In this document: positions 8,109 to 16,478 of the stretch, one piece after another
How the letters are laid out: every line of letters begins with the position of its first letter
Numbering within the stretch: the first letter of the stretch is position 1
Assembly (NCBI RefSeq): GCF_003148825.1
Contig: NZ_QGGZ01000014.1
Location: forward strand, 62,001 to 126,000
DNA length: 64,000 nucleotides
DNA from: Streptomyces sp. CG 926
GTDB taxonomy: Bacteria; Actinomycetota; Actinomycetes; Streptomycetales; Streptomycetaceae
Direction of reading: 5' to 3'
Notes under the pieces: generated by a model
Database searches by the model: none
What the model saw: the letters and a program-made list of their open reading frames with translations, nothing else
What the model was told of the DNA's origin: nothing
Made by a program: the position numbers and the translations under genes

Positions 8109-9440
8109 ATGCGACGACCCAGCAAGACGACCCGGCGCACCGCGGCCACCGCGTCGGCGGCCCTCACCCTCGCCCTCGGGGCCACCGCCTGCGGCGGCAC
8201 CACCGGACCCGCGAGCGGCGGCGAACTGAGCGGTCAGACCGTGACCGTGGCAGGGGTCTGGACCGGCAGCGAGCAGCAGAACTTCAAGAAGGTCCTGGAC
8301 GCCTTCACCGAGAAGACCGGCGCGAAGACGGTCTTCATACCCTCCGGCGACAACGTCTCCACCTTCGTCGGAAGCAAGATCGAAGGCGGCAACGCGCCAG
8401 ACGTGGTGATGGTCCCCCAGGTGGGCGTGCTCCAGCAGTTCGCCGGCAAGGGCTGGCTCCAGCCCCTGTCCGACCAGGCCGCCGGCACGGCCGGTGCCAC
8501 CCTCGCCCCGGTGTGGAAGAACTACGGCACCGTCGACGGCACGTACTACGGCCTCTACTTCAAGGCCGCCCACAAGTCGACCGTCTGGTACGCCCCCGAG
8601 GCCTTCGCCCAGGCCGGTGTCGCCGAGCCCACCAGCTACACCGACATGCTGAAGGCCGGCCGCACCCTCGCCGACTCCGGCCGACCCGCCTTCGCCGTGG
8701 CCGGCGAGGACGGCTGGACCCTCACCGACTGGTTCGAGAACGTCTACCTCTCCCAGGCCGGACCGGAGAAGTACGACCAGCTCGCACAGCACAAGCTCAA
8801 GTGGACCGACGAGAGCGTCGTGAAGGCACTGACCACCCTCGGCGAACTGTTCAAGGACAAGCAGCTCGTCGCCGGTGGTGCCCAGACGGCGCTGAGTACC
8901 GACTTCCCCACGTCGGTGGCGCAGGTCTTCGGCCCCGAGCCCAAGGCGGGCATGGTCTACGAGGGCGACTTCGTCGGCGGGGTGGCCAAGGACCAGTTCG
9001 GCAAGAAGCTCGGCAAGGACGCCAAGTTCTTCCCCTTCCCCGCGGTCGACGGCGGCAAGGCGCCGGTCGTCAGCGGCGGTGACGCGGCCGTGGTCCTCAA
9101 GGACGGAAAGAACAGCAAGGCCGGTATGCAGCTGGTCGAGTACCTGGCCGGCTCCGAGGCCGCCGAGGTCTGGGCCCGCGCCGGCGGCTTCCTGTCCCCC
9201 AACAAGGAGGTCGACATCGCCTCGTACGGCGACGAGATCACCCGCAGCACCGCCAACTCGCTCATCGCGACGGGCGACTCGATCCGCTTCGACATGTCGG
9301 ACCAGGCCCCGGCCGCGTTCGGCGGTACCAAGGGCGCGGGTGAGTGGAAGCTCCTCCAGGACTTCCTGCGTGACCCCTCGGACCCGCGGGGCACGGCCGA
9401 GAAGCTCGAGGCCGAGGCCGCCAAGGCCTACGGGAACTGA
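8109..9440 (+). CDS. aglE: Alpha-glucoside ABC transporter substrate-binding lipoprotein
   Basis: Sugar-binding lipoprotein of 443 residues. The signal peptide has basic residues up to about 10 and a hydrophobic core, ending in ATAC with the lipid-attachment cysteine at residue 28, followed by a Gly/Ser/Thr linker. The mature domain has the family-1 pattern (TVAGVWTGSEQQNF, PDVVMVPQVG, and a GWTLTDWFENVYL binding region). It lies 116 bases after the alpha-glucosidase gene, with a long pyrimidine-rich tract between them, and 10 bases before the first permease gene. The three transport genes form one operon, probably read from the glucosidase promoter. Any ATPase (usually MsiK in Streptomyces) is elsewhere. 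Confidence 0.9.
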   Translation: MRRPSKTTRRTAATASAALTLALGATACGGTTGPASGGELSGQTVTVAGVWTGSEQQNFKKVLDAFTEKTGAKTVFIPSGDNVSTFVGSKIEGGNAPDVVMVPQVGVLQQFAGKGWLQPLSDQAAGTAGATLAPVWKNYGTVDGTYYGLYFKAAHKSTVWYAPEAFAQAGVAEPTSYTDMLKAGRTLADSGRPAFAVAGEDGWTLTDWFENVYLSQAGPEKYDQLAQHKLKWTDESVVKALTTLGELFKDKQLVAGGAQTALSTDFPTSVAQVFGPEPKAGMVYEGDFVGGVAKDQFGKKLGKDAKFFPFPAVDGGKAPVVSGGDAAVVLKDGKNSKAGMQLVEYLAGSEAAEVWARAGGFLSPNKEVDIASYGDEITRSTANSLIATGDSIRFDMSDQAPAAFGGTKGAGEWKLLQDFLRDPSDPRGTAEKLEAEAAKAYGN

Positions 9441-9450
9441 GGCGACTTCC

Positions 9451-10785
9451 ATGGCTGACACCGTGACCGCCGCCCGCGGCCCGGCCGACGGGCGGCGCCG
9501 GGCCCAGCGCAGGAAGCGCCGCCTCGCGGTCGTCTTCGTCCTGCCCGCCCTGCTGCTGCTCGGCGCGCTGGTCGTCTACCCGGTCCTCTTCTCCTTCGGC
9601 CGCAGCCTCTTCGACGCCGACGGCGACCGTTTCGTAGGGGCCGCCAACTACGCGGCGATCGTGCGGGACCAGGCCACCCTCAAGGCGATCCGCAACAGCG
9701 CCCTCTGGGTCGTCGTCGCCCCGACCCTGCTGACCGGACTCGGGCTGATGCTCGCCGTACTCACCGAGAAGGTGCGCTGGGCGACCGCGTTCAAGCTCGT
9801 GCTCTTCCTGCCGATGGCCGTGTCGTTCCTCGCCGCCGGCATCATCTTCCGGCTCGCCTACGACCAGGACCCGTCCCGGGGCGTGCTCAACGCCGCCGTC
9901 GTCGGCGTCCACGACACCTTCGCGGACACCGCCGCCTATCCGACGGCCCGCGCCCGGGAAGGCCACGGCCTGACGGGCGGGGCGGGCGGCCCGTACCGCA
10001 CCGAGGAGACCGTACGTCCCGGCCACGCGGTCGGGCTCGGCTTCATCGGGGTGGCTCCCGACGCGATGCCGGCCGGGGCCAAGGCCGCGGCCCCCGCGAC
10101 GCCCGAGCCCGACACCATCGGGGGCGTCGTCTACCTCGACTTCGCGCCCGGCGGCGCCGGCACCCCGGGCCGTATCGACCCGGGCGAGAACGGGCTGCCC
10201 GGCATGACGGTCGAGGCCGTGCGGGACGGCCGGGTGGCGGCCACCGCCGTCACGGCCGAGGACGGGTCGTTCCGCTTCACCGGGCTGGCCGACGGCCCGT
10301 ACACGGTCAGGCTCCCCGCGGCCAACTTCGCCGCCCCGTACCAGGGGGTGAACTGGCTCGGTCCGGCGCTGGTCACGCCGGCCATCATCGGCGCCTACCT
10401 GTGGGTGTGGACCGGCTTCGCGATGGTCCTGATCGGCGCCGGCCTCGCGGCGATCCCGCGGGACGCCCTGGAGGCCGCGCGGATGGACGGTGCCTCGGAG
10501 GGCCAGATCTTCCGCAAGATCACCGTGCCGCTGCTCGCCCCGGTGCTCACCGTCGTCTTCGTGACCCTGGTGATCAACGTGATGAAGGTCTTCGACCTCG
10601 TCTACATCATCGCGCCCGGACCGGTCCAGGAAGAGGCCAACGTACTGGCCACCCGCATGTGGCTGGTCTCCTTCGGCGGCGGCAACGACCAGGGGCTCGG
10701 CAGCGCGCTCAGCGTGGTGCTCCTGCTGCTCGTCGTCCCGGCGATGGTCTTCAACATCCGGCGCTTCCGAAGGAGTGGGGCATGA
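9451..10785 (+). CDS. aglF: Alpha-glucoside ABC permease with inserted SdrD-B-like domain
   Basis: Inner-membrane component of 444 residues, long for this class (about 300). Helices lie near residues 27-49, 85-108 and 113-135. Then comes a non-membrane block of about 145 residues (about 155-300), followed by the remaining helices and the EAA loop near 335-355 (LEAARMDGASEGQI), which contacts the ATPase. The second half of the insert (about 220-291) has the pattern of an SdrD-B/CNA-B-like beta-sandwich: GVVYLDF, DPGENGLPGMTVEAV, DGSFRFTGLADGPYTV. I recall similar inserted permeases in actinobacterial alpha-glucoside systems. ATG at 9451 is chosen; the open frame extends upstream only as a shadow of the lipoprotein gene. 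The stop overlaps the next start. Confidence 0.9.
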   Translation: MADTVTAARGPADGRRRAQRRKRRLAVVFVLPALLLLGALVVYPVLFSFGRSLFDADGDRFVGAANYAAIVRDQATLKAIRNSALWVVVAPTLLTGLGLMLAVLTEKVRWATAFKLVLFLPMAVSFLAAGIIFRLAYDQDPSRGVLNAAVVGVHDTFADTAAYPTARAREGHGLTGGAGGPYRTEETVRPGHAVGLGFIGVAPDAMPAGAKAAAPATPEPDTIGGVVYLDFAPGGAGTPGRIDPGENGLPGMTVEAVRDGRVAATAVTAEDGSFRFTGLADGPYTVRLPAANFAAPYQGVNWLGPALVTPAIIGAYLWVWTGFAMVLIGAGLAAIPRDALEAARMDGASEGQIFRKITVPLLAPVLTVVFVTLVINVMKVFDLVYIIAPGPVQEEANVLATRMWLVSFGGGNDQGLGSALSVVLLLLVVPAMVFNIRRFRRSGA

Positions 10786-11729
10786 GCAGCGGCCACGGCA
10801 CGATCGAGCGTCGACGGCCTGGGCGCACGGCGGACGTCCGCCCGGTTCCCGGCCCGTCGGCGAAGGGGCCCGGCCCCGGGCGACGGCGCGGGAAACGGCT
10901 GTCGCGGCTGCTGAGCAGCTCCCTCGTCCAGGGTGCGCTGATCCTGGTGGCCCTGGTGTGGATCACCCCACTCGCGGGCCTGCTCATCTCCTCGCTGCGC
11001 TCGGAGGGCGACAACGCCTCCGACGGCTGGTGGACCGCGCTCGGCGACCCGTCCCGGCTGTCCCTGGACAACTACGGCGCCCTGCTGAAGGACTCCGGCA
11101 TCGCGCAGTCGTTCGGGAACACCGTCCTGATCTCCGTGCCGACGACCGCCCTGGTGGTCGTCATCGCCGCACTCGCCGGATACGCCTTCGCGTGGCTGGA
11201 GTTCCCCGGCCGGGACGCCATCTTCCTGGTGGTCGTGGGCCTGCTGGTGGTGCCCGTGCAGATCGGGCTGCTGCCCGTGGCCAAACTCTTCGGCGCGGTG
11301 GGACTGTTCGGCTCGATCGCGGGGGTCGTCCTGTTCCACGTCGCCTACGGACTGCCGTTCGCGATCTTCCTGCTGCGCAACTACTTCGCCGAGATACCTC
11401 GCGAAATGCTGGAAGCCGCCCGGATGGACGGCGGGAGCGAGTGGCGGATCTTCTCGCGGCTGGTGCTGCCGCTCGGCCGCCCGGCCATCGCGAGCCTGGC
11501 CATCTTCCAGTTCCTCTGGGTCTGGAACGACATGCTCGTGGCGCTGCTCTTCGCGGACAGCGGGTCCCAGCCGCTCACGGTCGCGCTGCAGTCCCAGATG
11601 CGGCAGTTCGGAAGCAACATCGGCGTCCTCGCGCCCGGGGCGTTCCTGTCCCTGGTGGTCCCGCTGATCGTCTTCTTCGCCTTCCAGCGGCACTTCGTCC
11701 AGGGGGTGATGGCGGGCTCGGTGAAGTAG
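10782..11729 (+). CDS. aglG: Alpha-glucoside ABC permease, second subunit
   Basis: MalG-type sugar permease of 315 residues. A basic N-terminal tail of about 45 residues precedes the first helix (ALILVALVWITPLAGLLI); further helices and an EAA loop near 203-222 (EMLEAARMDGGSEWRIF) follow. The ending FVQGVMAGSVK is typical of this subunit. The ATG overlaps the stop of the first permease (ATGA), with AAGGAG upstream, so the two subunits are translationally coupled. A 20-bp perfect hairpin follows. The start at 10782 is preferred over an upstream in-frame extension that lies inside the preceding gene. Confidence 0.93.
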   Translation: MSSGHGTIERRRPGRTADVRPVPGPSAKGPGPGRRRGKRLSRLLSSSLVQGALILVALVWITPLAGLLISSLRSEGDNASDGWWTALGDPSRLSLDNYGALLKDSGIAQSFGNTVLISVPTTALVVVIAALAGYAFAWLEFPGRDAIFLVVVGLLVVPVQIGLLPVAKLFGAVGLFGSIAGVVLFHVAYGLPFAIFLLRNYFAEIPREMLEAARMDGGSEWRIFSRLVLPLGRPAIASLAIFQFLWVWNDMLVALLFADSGSQPLTVALQSQMRQFGSNIGVLAPGAFLSLVVPLIVFFAFQRHFVQGVMAGSVK

Positions 11730-11750
11730 CCGCCGCCCTTGGCGGCGGGA

Positions 11751-11796
11751 GCGGGCCCTACGGACCCGGTCGGGAGACCGGGTCCGTAGGGCCCGC
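11751..11796. terminator. Strong hairpin terminator after the agl operon
   Basis: A perfect 20-bp stem (arms 11751-11770 and 11777-11796) encloses a 6-base loop CGGGAG, 21 bases after the last permease. There is no T-run, as is common in Streptomyces. It should block read-through into the small genes that follow. Confidence 0.85.
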
Positions 11797-11833
11797 CGCC
11801 GTGGCGTCGTAGGGCACCTCCTAGGGTCGAGCC

Positions 11834-12175
11834 ATGACGTGGAGCGAGGAGGAGTACCTCGACTGCTTGCGGTCCGAGCGGCGTGGCTACGCGTGGGTGA
11901 TGCACCGTCACGGTGGTCTGACGCAGGAGGAGTCCAGGGAAGCCGCCCTGGAGTGCTACCCGTACGAGCCGGCCGGCGACCCGTTGCGCGGGCTCGTCTT
12001 CCACGACGAGGCGTGGCACTGGGCGATGCGGGCGATCCACGGCGACGCGTACGTGCTGGACCGCCCGGATCTGGCCCGTCCGTCACCGGCGTACCGGGCC
12101 CTCGACCGATCGTCGCCCCGTCCGCGGCCGGGTGACCGTCCCGGGCCGCCGCGGTTGGCTGCCGACCCTCGATAG
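11834..12175 (+). CDS. Conserved small protein of unknown function
   Basis: A 113-residue soluble, acidic and aromatic-rich protein with no signal or membrane segment. The central part has a dense pattern of Trp, His and Tyr (YAWVMHRHGG, YPYEPAGDPLRG, FHDEAWHWAM), suggesting a small folded domain; the last 25 residues are Pro/Arg-rich and probably disordered. I recall related Streptomyces proteins of this form but know no function. It ends 9 bases before an Imm7-like gene, so the two may be co-transcribed and could form a small immunity cluster; this is inference from position only. Confidence 0.65.
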   Translation: MTWSEEEYLDCLRSERRGYAWVMHRHGGLTQEESREAALECYPYEPAGDPLRGLVFHDEAWHWAMRAIHGDAYVLDRPDLARPSPAYRALDRSSPRPRPGDRPGPPRLAADPR

Positions 12176-12184
12176 GCTCCCGCC

Positions 12185-12577
12185 ATGTTCGAATACCACG
12201 GCTGGGTCACGGTCCACGAGAGTGCCACGGACGACGACGATCCGGTCCGGCAGGCCGAGATCGTCGAGGCTCTTCAGCGCCGCGTCGACGAGATCGCCGG
12301 CCCCTGTCTGTTGGACCTGCGCCGGATGAACGGCGAGCTCTTCCTCCACTTCGGGGGCTTCTCCAACCATCGCGCGCCCGAGATCCTCGACCTGTTCCGG
12401 TACGTCGGCACGGTGGCACCCGGCTCGTACGGCCTGCTGCACGTGCGGGACGACGAGGATCCCCGGCACGAGAACGAGGTCCGTGTCCTTCGGCTGGTTC
12501 GGGGGAACGTCACCCAGCACACCGAGTCGTCGCTGTCGCCGTGCGTTCCGGTGCTGGAGGACCCCTTCGGCGGGTAG
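12185..12577 (+). CDS. Imm7-family immunity protein (orphan)
   Basis: A 130-residue protein that opens MFEYHGWVTV and continues with the pattern of Imm7 polymorphic-toxin immunity proteins (LDLRRMNGELFLHFGGFSNHR, then YGLLHVRDDED). Such proteins neutralise a cognate secreted or contact-delivered toxin. No toxin-like gene lies within the window on either side, so this would be an orphan immunity gene that protects against toxins of neighbours. The assignment rests on recalled resemblance of the N-terminal motif. It converges on the saccharopine-dehydrogenase-like gene with a 12-base gap. Confidence 0.6.
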   Translation: MFEYHGWVTVHESATDDDDPVRQAEIVEALQRRVDEIAGPCLLDLRRMNGELFLHFGGFSNHRAPEILDLFRYVGTVAPGSYGLLHVRDDEDPRHENEVRVLRLVRGNVTQHTESSLSPCVPVLEDPFGG

Positions 12578-12589
12578 GGCGTCCGCCGG

Positions 12590-13831
12590 TCAGTTCGCCG
12601 AGGTGTCGCCCTGCTCGCGCATGCCCCACGGGGAACCGTACGCGGTGAGGAGGTCCAGGAACGGAAGCGGCGGCAGGGCCTCGGGGCCCAGGACGCCGGG
12701 CTGCGACCAGACGCCGGTGGCGAGGAGTTCGAGGGCCACCACCGGGTTGACGGCGGTCTGCCAGACCACGGCCTGGGAGCCGTACTCGCGCATGGACCAC
12801 TGGTTGTCGACCACGTGGTAGAGGTAGACCTCGCGCGGCAGGCCGTCCTTGGTGCCCTTGACCCAGGTCCCGGCGCAGGTCTTGCCGGTCATACGGTCCC
12901 CGAGCGTCGCCGGGTCGGGCAGGCAGGCGGCGACCACGTCGCGGGGCGAGACCCGGACCTCGGTGCCGTCCTCGCCGCGGACGGCGACCCGTGCGGTGGA
13001 GTCCAGGCCGAGGGCGTGGAGGGTCTTGAGCTTGCCGATGAAGTCGTCGCCGAGGCCGTACTTGAAGGTGACCCGACGGGCGCCGACCCAGCGCGGGACG
13101 AGGAGGACCTCCTCGTGCTCGACGTTGACGCACTCGACCGGCCCGATGCCCTCGGGAAAGTCGAAGACCTCCGGCTCGCTGAACGGCTCGGTGGTGAACC
13201 AGCCGCGCTCGCGCTCGTAGACCACGGGCGGGTTCAGGCACTCCTCGATGGTCGTCCAGATGTTGAAGGACGGGGCGAAGTCGTAGCCCTCGACCGCCAG
13301 GTTCGCGCCGTCGCGGATGCCGATCTCCTCGATGTCGTCGAAGAGGTGGTCGGCGGCGTAGCGGGCGAAGACGTCCGAGAGCCCGGGCTCCACGCCCATG
13401 CCGACGAGGGCGAGGCGGCCCGACTTCTCCCATTCCTCGGCCCGTTCGAACTGTTCGTCGCCGAGCTTGACCCCGCACACGCTGTGCGGGTGCTCGGGGT
13501 GGGGGCGGGAAAGGGACATCGCCATGTCGAGGTAGTGACTGCCGGCCGCGAGCGCGGCGTTGAACAGGGGCATCACGAAGCGCGGGTCGGTGGCGTTCAT
13601 CAGGACGTCGCATCCGCGCTCGGTGAGCAGGCTCGTGACCGCCGCCTCGTCGGAGGCGTCGACGCGGCAGGCGCTGAAGCGCCGCTCCTCGCCGCCCAGG
13701 GCCGCGACCGCGGCCTCGGCGCGGGCCAGGTCGTAGTCGGCGACGACGAAGTGGTCGAAGAAGTCGCGGCGGGCGGCGATCTTGGTGATCGCGCTCCCGA
13801 CACCGCCGGCACCCACAAGCAGAACACGCAT
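12590..13831 (-). CDS. Saccharopine dehydrogenase family oxidoreductase
   Basis: NAD(P)-dependent dehydrogenase of 413 residues. The N-terminal Rossmann motif is VGAGGVGSAI (residues about 5-14), followed by VADYDLARAEA at the second strand and a cysteine-poor catalytic domain typical of the saccharopine dehydrogenase / carboxynorspermidine synthase group. The reaction is probably reductive or oxidative handling of a lysine-, polyamine- or amino-acid-derived imine. The ATG at 13831 is chosen because an AAAGGA site precedes it and the glycine motif follows at once. A 21-bp element 66 bases upstream is repeated at the same distance before the amino-acid permease gene, linking the two functionally. 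Confidence 0.88.
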   Translation of the reverse strand: MRVLLVGAGGVGSAITKIAARRDFFDHFVVADYDLARAEAAVAALGGEERRFSACRVDASDEAAVTSLLTERGCDVLMNATDPRFVMPLFNAALAAGSHYLDMAMSLSRPHPEHPHSVCGVKLGDEQFERAEEWEKSGRLALVGMGVEPGLSDVFARYAADHLFDDIEEIGIRDGANLAVEGYDFAPSFNIWTTIEECLNPPVVYERERGWFTTEPFSEPEVFDFPEGIGPVECVNVEHEEVLLVPRWVGARRVTFKYGLGDDFIGKLKTLHALGLDSTARVAVRGEDGTEVRVSPRDVVAACLPDPATLGDRMTGKTCAGTWVKGTKDGLPREVYLYHVVDNQWSMREYGSQAVVWQTAVNPVVALELLATGVWSQPGVLGPEALPPLPFLDLLTAYGSPWGMREQGDTSAN

Positions 13832-13897
13832 GGCGAGGTCCTTTCTCTGTGAGGCGTGCGCCTCAGGGGGCTGATGGAACCGTTCCGTCCGAGTTAA

Positions 13898-13918
13898 GGT
13901 CAATGGTGTTGGCATAAG
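13898..13918 (-). promoter_or_regulatory. 21-bp regulatory element, copy 1 (upstream of saccharopine-dehydrogenase-like gene)
   Basis: Read on the minus strand it begins CTTATGCCAACACC and ends ATTGACC. It is an exact match, in inverted orientation, to 14701-14721. The ending TTGACC could serve as a -35 box. Its end is 66 bases before the ATG of the dehydrogenase gene, and it also lies just upstream of the divergent tetR gene, so TetR is the likely ligand-responsive binder. Confidence 0.75.
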
Positions 13919-13944
13919 GCTTGGCCCCACGGACGGAGGCGGCG

Positions 13945-14682
13945 ATGGCGAAGGACGTGGTCCCGGAGGAGGCCCGCAGGCGGCGGCGCCCGACCCGGCA
14001 GGGGACGGTGCTCTCCGAGCGGCTGATCGTCGAGACGGCCCTGCGGATGGTGCGCGAGCACGGGAGCGCGGGCCTGTCCGCCCGGCGGTTGGGCGCCGCG
14101 CTGGGGGCGGACCCCAGCACCTTGTACCGGTACTTCGACGGCATGGACGGTCTGACCCTGGCGATCGGAGAGGAGCTGATCGGCCGCGCGCTCGACGGCT
14201 GGGTCCCGACCGGGCGGTGGCGCGAGGACCTGCGCTCGCTCGGGCTGCGCATCCACGGCGCCTACCTCGCCCACCCGCAGGCGGCGCTGCTGACCGCGAG
14301 CCGGGTCAGCGGCCGGCCGCGCGAGATCGCGGCGGACGAGGCGATCCTCGGCAGCCTGCGCGGCGCGGGCTTCGCCGACGTGGACGCCGTACGGATCTAC
14401 CACGCCTACATCGACCAGGCCCTGGCCTTCGCGGCGCTCGACGCCGGGCCGCTCGCGCTGACGGAGAAGGCGCGCGAGTCGGACGAGGAGCGGTGGGAGT
14501 CGACGTACGCCCGGTTGCCGGCCGACGCGTACCCGAACATCGCGGCCACCGCGGGACTGCTGGCCGCCCGGATGCCGCACAGCGCGTACCCGGTGGCTCT
14601 GGAGATGCTGCTCGACACCGCCGAGCGGCAGCTCGCGGACGCGGCGGGCGCCGGGGCTGGGGGCGCGGCCGGACGCGGGTGA
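13945..14682 (+). CDS. TetR-family transcriptional regulator
   Basis: A 245-residue regulator. The N-terminal helix-turn-helix spans about residues 22-65 (IVETALRMVREHG, SARRLGAALGADPSTLYRYFDG), followed by an all-helical ligand-binding domain. The ATG at 13945 is preferred over the in-frame TTG at 13921 because GGAGGC lies 7-12 bases upstream. The gene sits exactly between two copies of a 21-bp inverted element, one facing the dehydrogenase gene and one facing the amino-acid permease gene. It therefore most likely controls both neighbours and itself. Confidence 0.92.
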   Translation: MAKDVVPEEARRRRRPTRQGTVLSERLIVETALRMVREHGSAGLSARRLGAALGADPSTLYRYFDGMDGLTLAIGEELIGRALDGWVPTGRWREDLRSLGLRIHGAYLAHPQAALLTASRVSGRPREIAADEAILGSLRGAGFADVDAVRIYHAYIDQALAFAALDAGPLALTEKARESDEERWESTYARLPADAYPNIAATAGLLAARMPHSAYPVALEMLLDTAERQLADAAGAGAGGAAGRG

Positions 14683-14700
14683 CCCGGTCTGCCGGGTGCG

Positions 14701-14721
14701 CTTATGCCAACACCATTGACC
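14701..14721 (+). promoter_or_regulatory. 21-bp regulatory element, copy 2 (upstream of amino-acid permease gene)
   Basis: Exact inverted copy of 13898-13918, lying 18 bases after the tetR stop. It ends in ATTGACC and leaves 66 bases to the permease ATG, the same distance as copy 1 to the dehydrogenase ATG. The shared -35-like end and equal spacing argue that both promoters are controlled in the same way. Confidence 0.75.
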
Positions 14722-14787
14722 CTCTGTGCGGAGCACGGGTTTCCTCATCGCATTCACGCCCCGTTCACAGTGCACCAGTGAGGGACC

Positions 14788-16374
14788 ATGGTCGAAGACA
14801 CCCCGCGGACGCCTGCCGCCGCCGCCACGCTCAGACCGAACGCGATCGGGTTCGTCGACGCCCTCGCCATCGGGCTGAACGCGACCTCGCCGGCGTACTC
14901 CCTGGCCGCCGTGATCGGGCCGATCGTCGCGTTGGTCGGCGTCCACGCTCCCGGGGTGATGCTCGCGTCGTTCGTTCCGATGGTGCTCATCGCTTCCGCT
15001 TTCTACTACCTGAACCGGGCCGATCCGGACTGCGGCACGACCTTTTCGTGGGTGACGCGTGCGCTGGGGCCCACGACGGGCTGGCTGGGCGGCTGGGCGA
15101 TCACCATGACCGGGGTCCTGGTGGTCGGCTCGCTCGCCGATGTGGCCGTCAACTTCGCTCTGCTGGCCGTCGGTCTGGACGGCTGGGCGGCGAACACACT
15201 GATCCGCCAGGCGCTCACCGTGCTGGTCATCGTGACGATGGCGGCGCTGTGCGTCCGGGACACGCAGGCGGCGGCCCGTCTGCAGAACATCCTCGTCCTG
15301 CTGCAGACCGTCTGCCTGTTCGTCTTCGCGGCCGTGGCCCTGTACCGGGTCTATGCCGGGACCGGCTCCCCGGGCGCGTTGCGCCCGTCGCTCGACTGGC
15401 TCGACCCGTTCGGATCCGGAAGTACGGCGCTGACCGGCGGACTGCTCCTCGGCGTCTTCGTCTACTGGGGCTGGGAGTCGGCGGTCAACCTCACCGAGGA
15501 GACGAAGGACCCCTCCTCCGCCCCCGGCCGGGCCGGCATCTGGTCGACCGTGGTCCTCCTGGCCACCTACGTGTCCGTGGCCTTCGCCGTGGTCGCGTAC
15601 GCCGGCACCGGCTACCTCACCGCGCACGCCGACGACGAGGAGGCCGTCTTCGCCTCGCTGGCCCGGGAGGCCCTCGGCGGCTGGGACTGGATCGTCCTGG
15701 TCGCCGTCGCCACCTCGGCGCTCGCCTCGACCCAGACGACGATCATCCCGGCCTCCCGTACCGCGCTGTCCATGGCACGCCGGCATGCCCTCCCCCGCCG
15801 GTTCGCTCTGATCCACGACCGGTACCGCACCCCCGCCGTGGGCACCTGGTGGGTCGCGGGTACGGCCACCGTCTGGTACCTGTTCATCCACCAGGTCAGC
15901 GAGAACGCGCTCGCCGACTCGCTGACGGCCCTCTCCCTGCTGATCGCCTTCTACTACGCCCTCACCGGCATCGCCTGCGCGGTCTACCACCGGCGCCTGC
16001 TGACCGCGGGGGTGCGTGAGTTCCTGTTCATCGGCGCCGGCCCCCTCGTCGGCGCGGGGATGCTGATCTGGCTGCTCGCCGAGGCGGTCGTGGACATGGC
16101 GGACCCGGCCAACTCCTCCGGCGGGACGTCCTGGTTCGGCCTCGGCCCGCCGCTGGTCATCGCCCTCGGCCTCAGTGTCGTAGGGCTGGCCGTGATGTTC
16201 GCCCGGCGCGCGGTGTCCGGGGCGTTCTGGGCGGAGCGCCCGACCGTGTACGAGGCCCCGCTGGACCGCCCGCGTGGAACGGAGAGTCCCGAGGAGACGG
16301 AGAGTCCCGTAGAGACGGAGCGGGTGGCATCGAGCGCCGCGGACCGGGCGGCCGAGCCCGCCTCGCTCGGGTGA
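14788..16374 (+). CDS. APC-superfamily amino-acid permease
   Basis: Membrane transporter of 528 residues with about 12 hydrophobic helices. It starts with the APC opening IGFVDALAIGLNATSPAYSLAAVIG, in which the first helix is broken by a glycine/serine motif for substrate binding. Two loops carry typical patterns: PDCGTTFSWVTRALGPTTGWLGGW and the helix-6 region VYWGWESAVNLTEETKDP. The C-terminal 60 residues are hydrophilic and Glu/Thr-rich, with a repeated TESPEETESPVETE stretch. GAGGGA precedes the ATG. The shared upstream element suggests it imports the amino acid or amine that the saccharopine-dehydrogenase-like enzyme metabolises; that coupling is inferred. Confidence 0.9.
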   Translation: MVEDTPRTPAAAATLRPNAIGFVDALAIGLNATSPAYSLAAVIGPIVALVGVHAPGVMLASFVPMVLIASAFYYLNRADPDCGTTFSWVTRALGPTTGWLGGWAITMTGVLVVGSLADVAVNFALLAVGLDGWAANTLIRQALTVLVIVTMAALCVRDTQAAARLQNILVLLQTVCLFVFAAVALYRVYAGTGSPGALRPSLDWLDPFGSGSTALTGGLLLGVFVYWGWESAVNLTEETKDPSSAPGRAGIWSTVVLLATYVSVAFAVVAYAGTGYLTAHADDEEAVFASLAREALGGWDWIVLVAVATSALASTQTTIIPASRTALSMARRHALPRRFALIHDRYRTPAVGTWWVAGTATVWYLFIHQVSENALADSLTALSLLIAFYYALTGIACAVYHRRLLTAGVREFLFIGAGPLVGAGMLIWLLAEAVVDMADPANSSGGTSWFGLGPPLVIALGLSVVGLAVMFARRAVSGAFWAERPTVYEAPLDRPRGTESPEETESPVETERVASSAADRAAEPASLG

Positions 16375-16478
16375 ACACCCGGTGGGCGTGCGGGTCGTGA
16401 CGACCCGCCGTCCCGCCGAGGGGGCGGTCGGCGGGCCGTCCGGGGCGATTGTCAGTGCCTCGCGAGAAGATCGGTCCC

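Noticed and set aside
14217..16019. 600-codon plus-strand frame over tetR and the permease
   Set aside because: Wrong phase of two certain genes, no motif.
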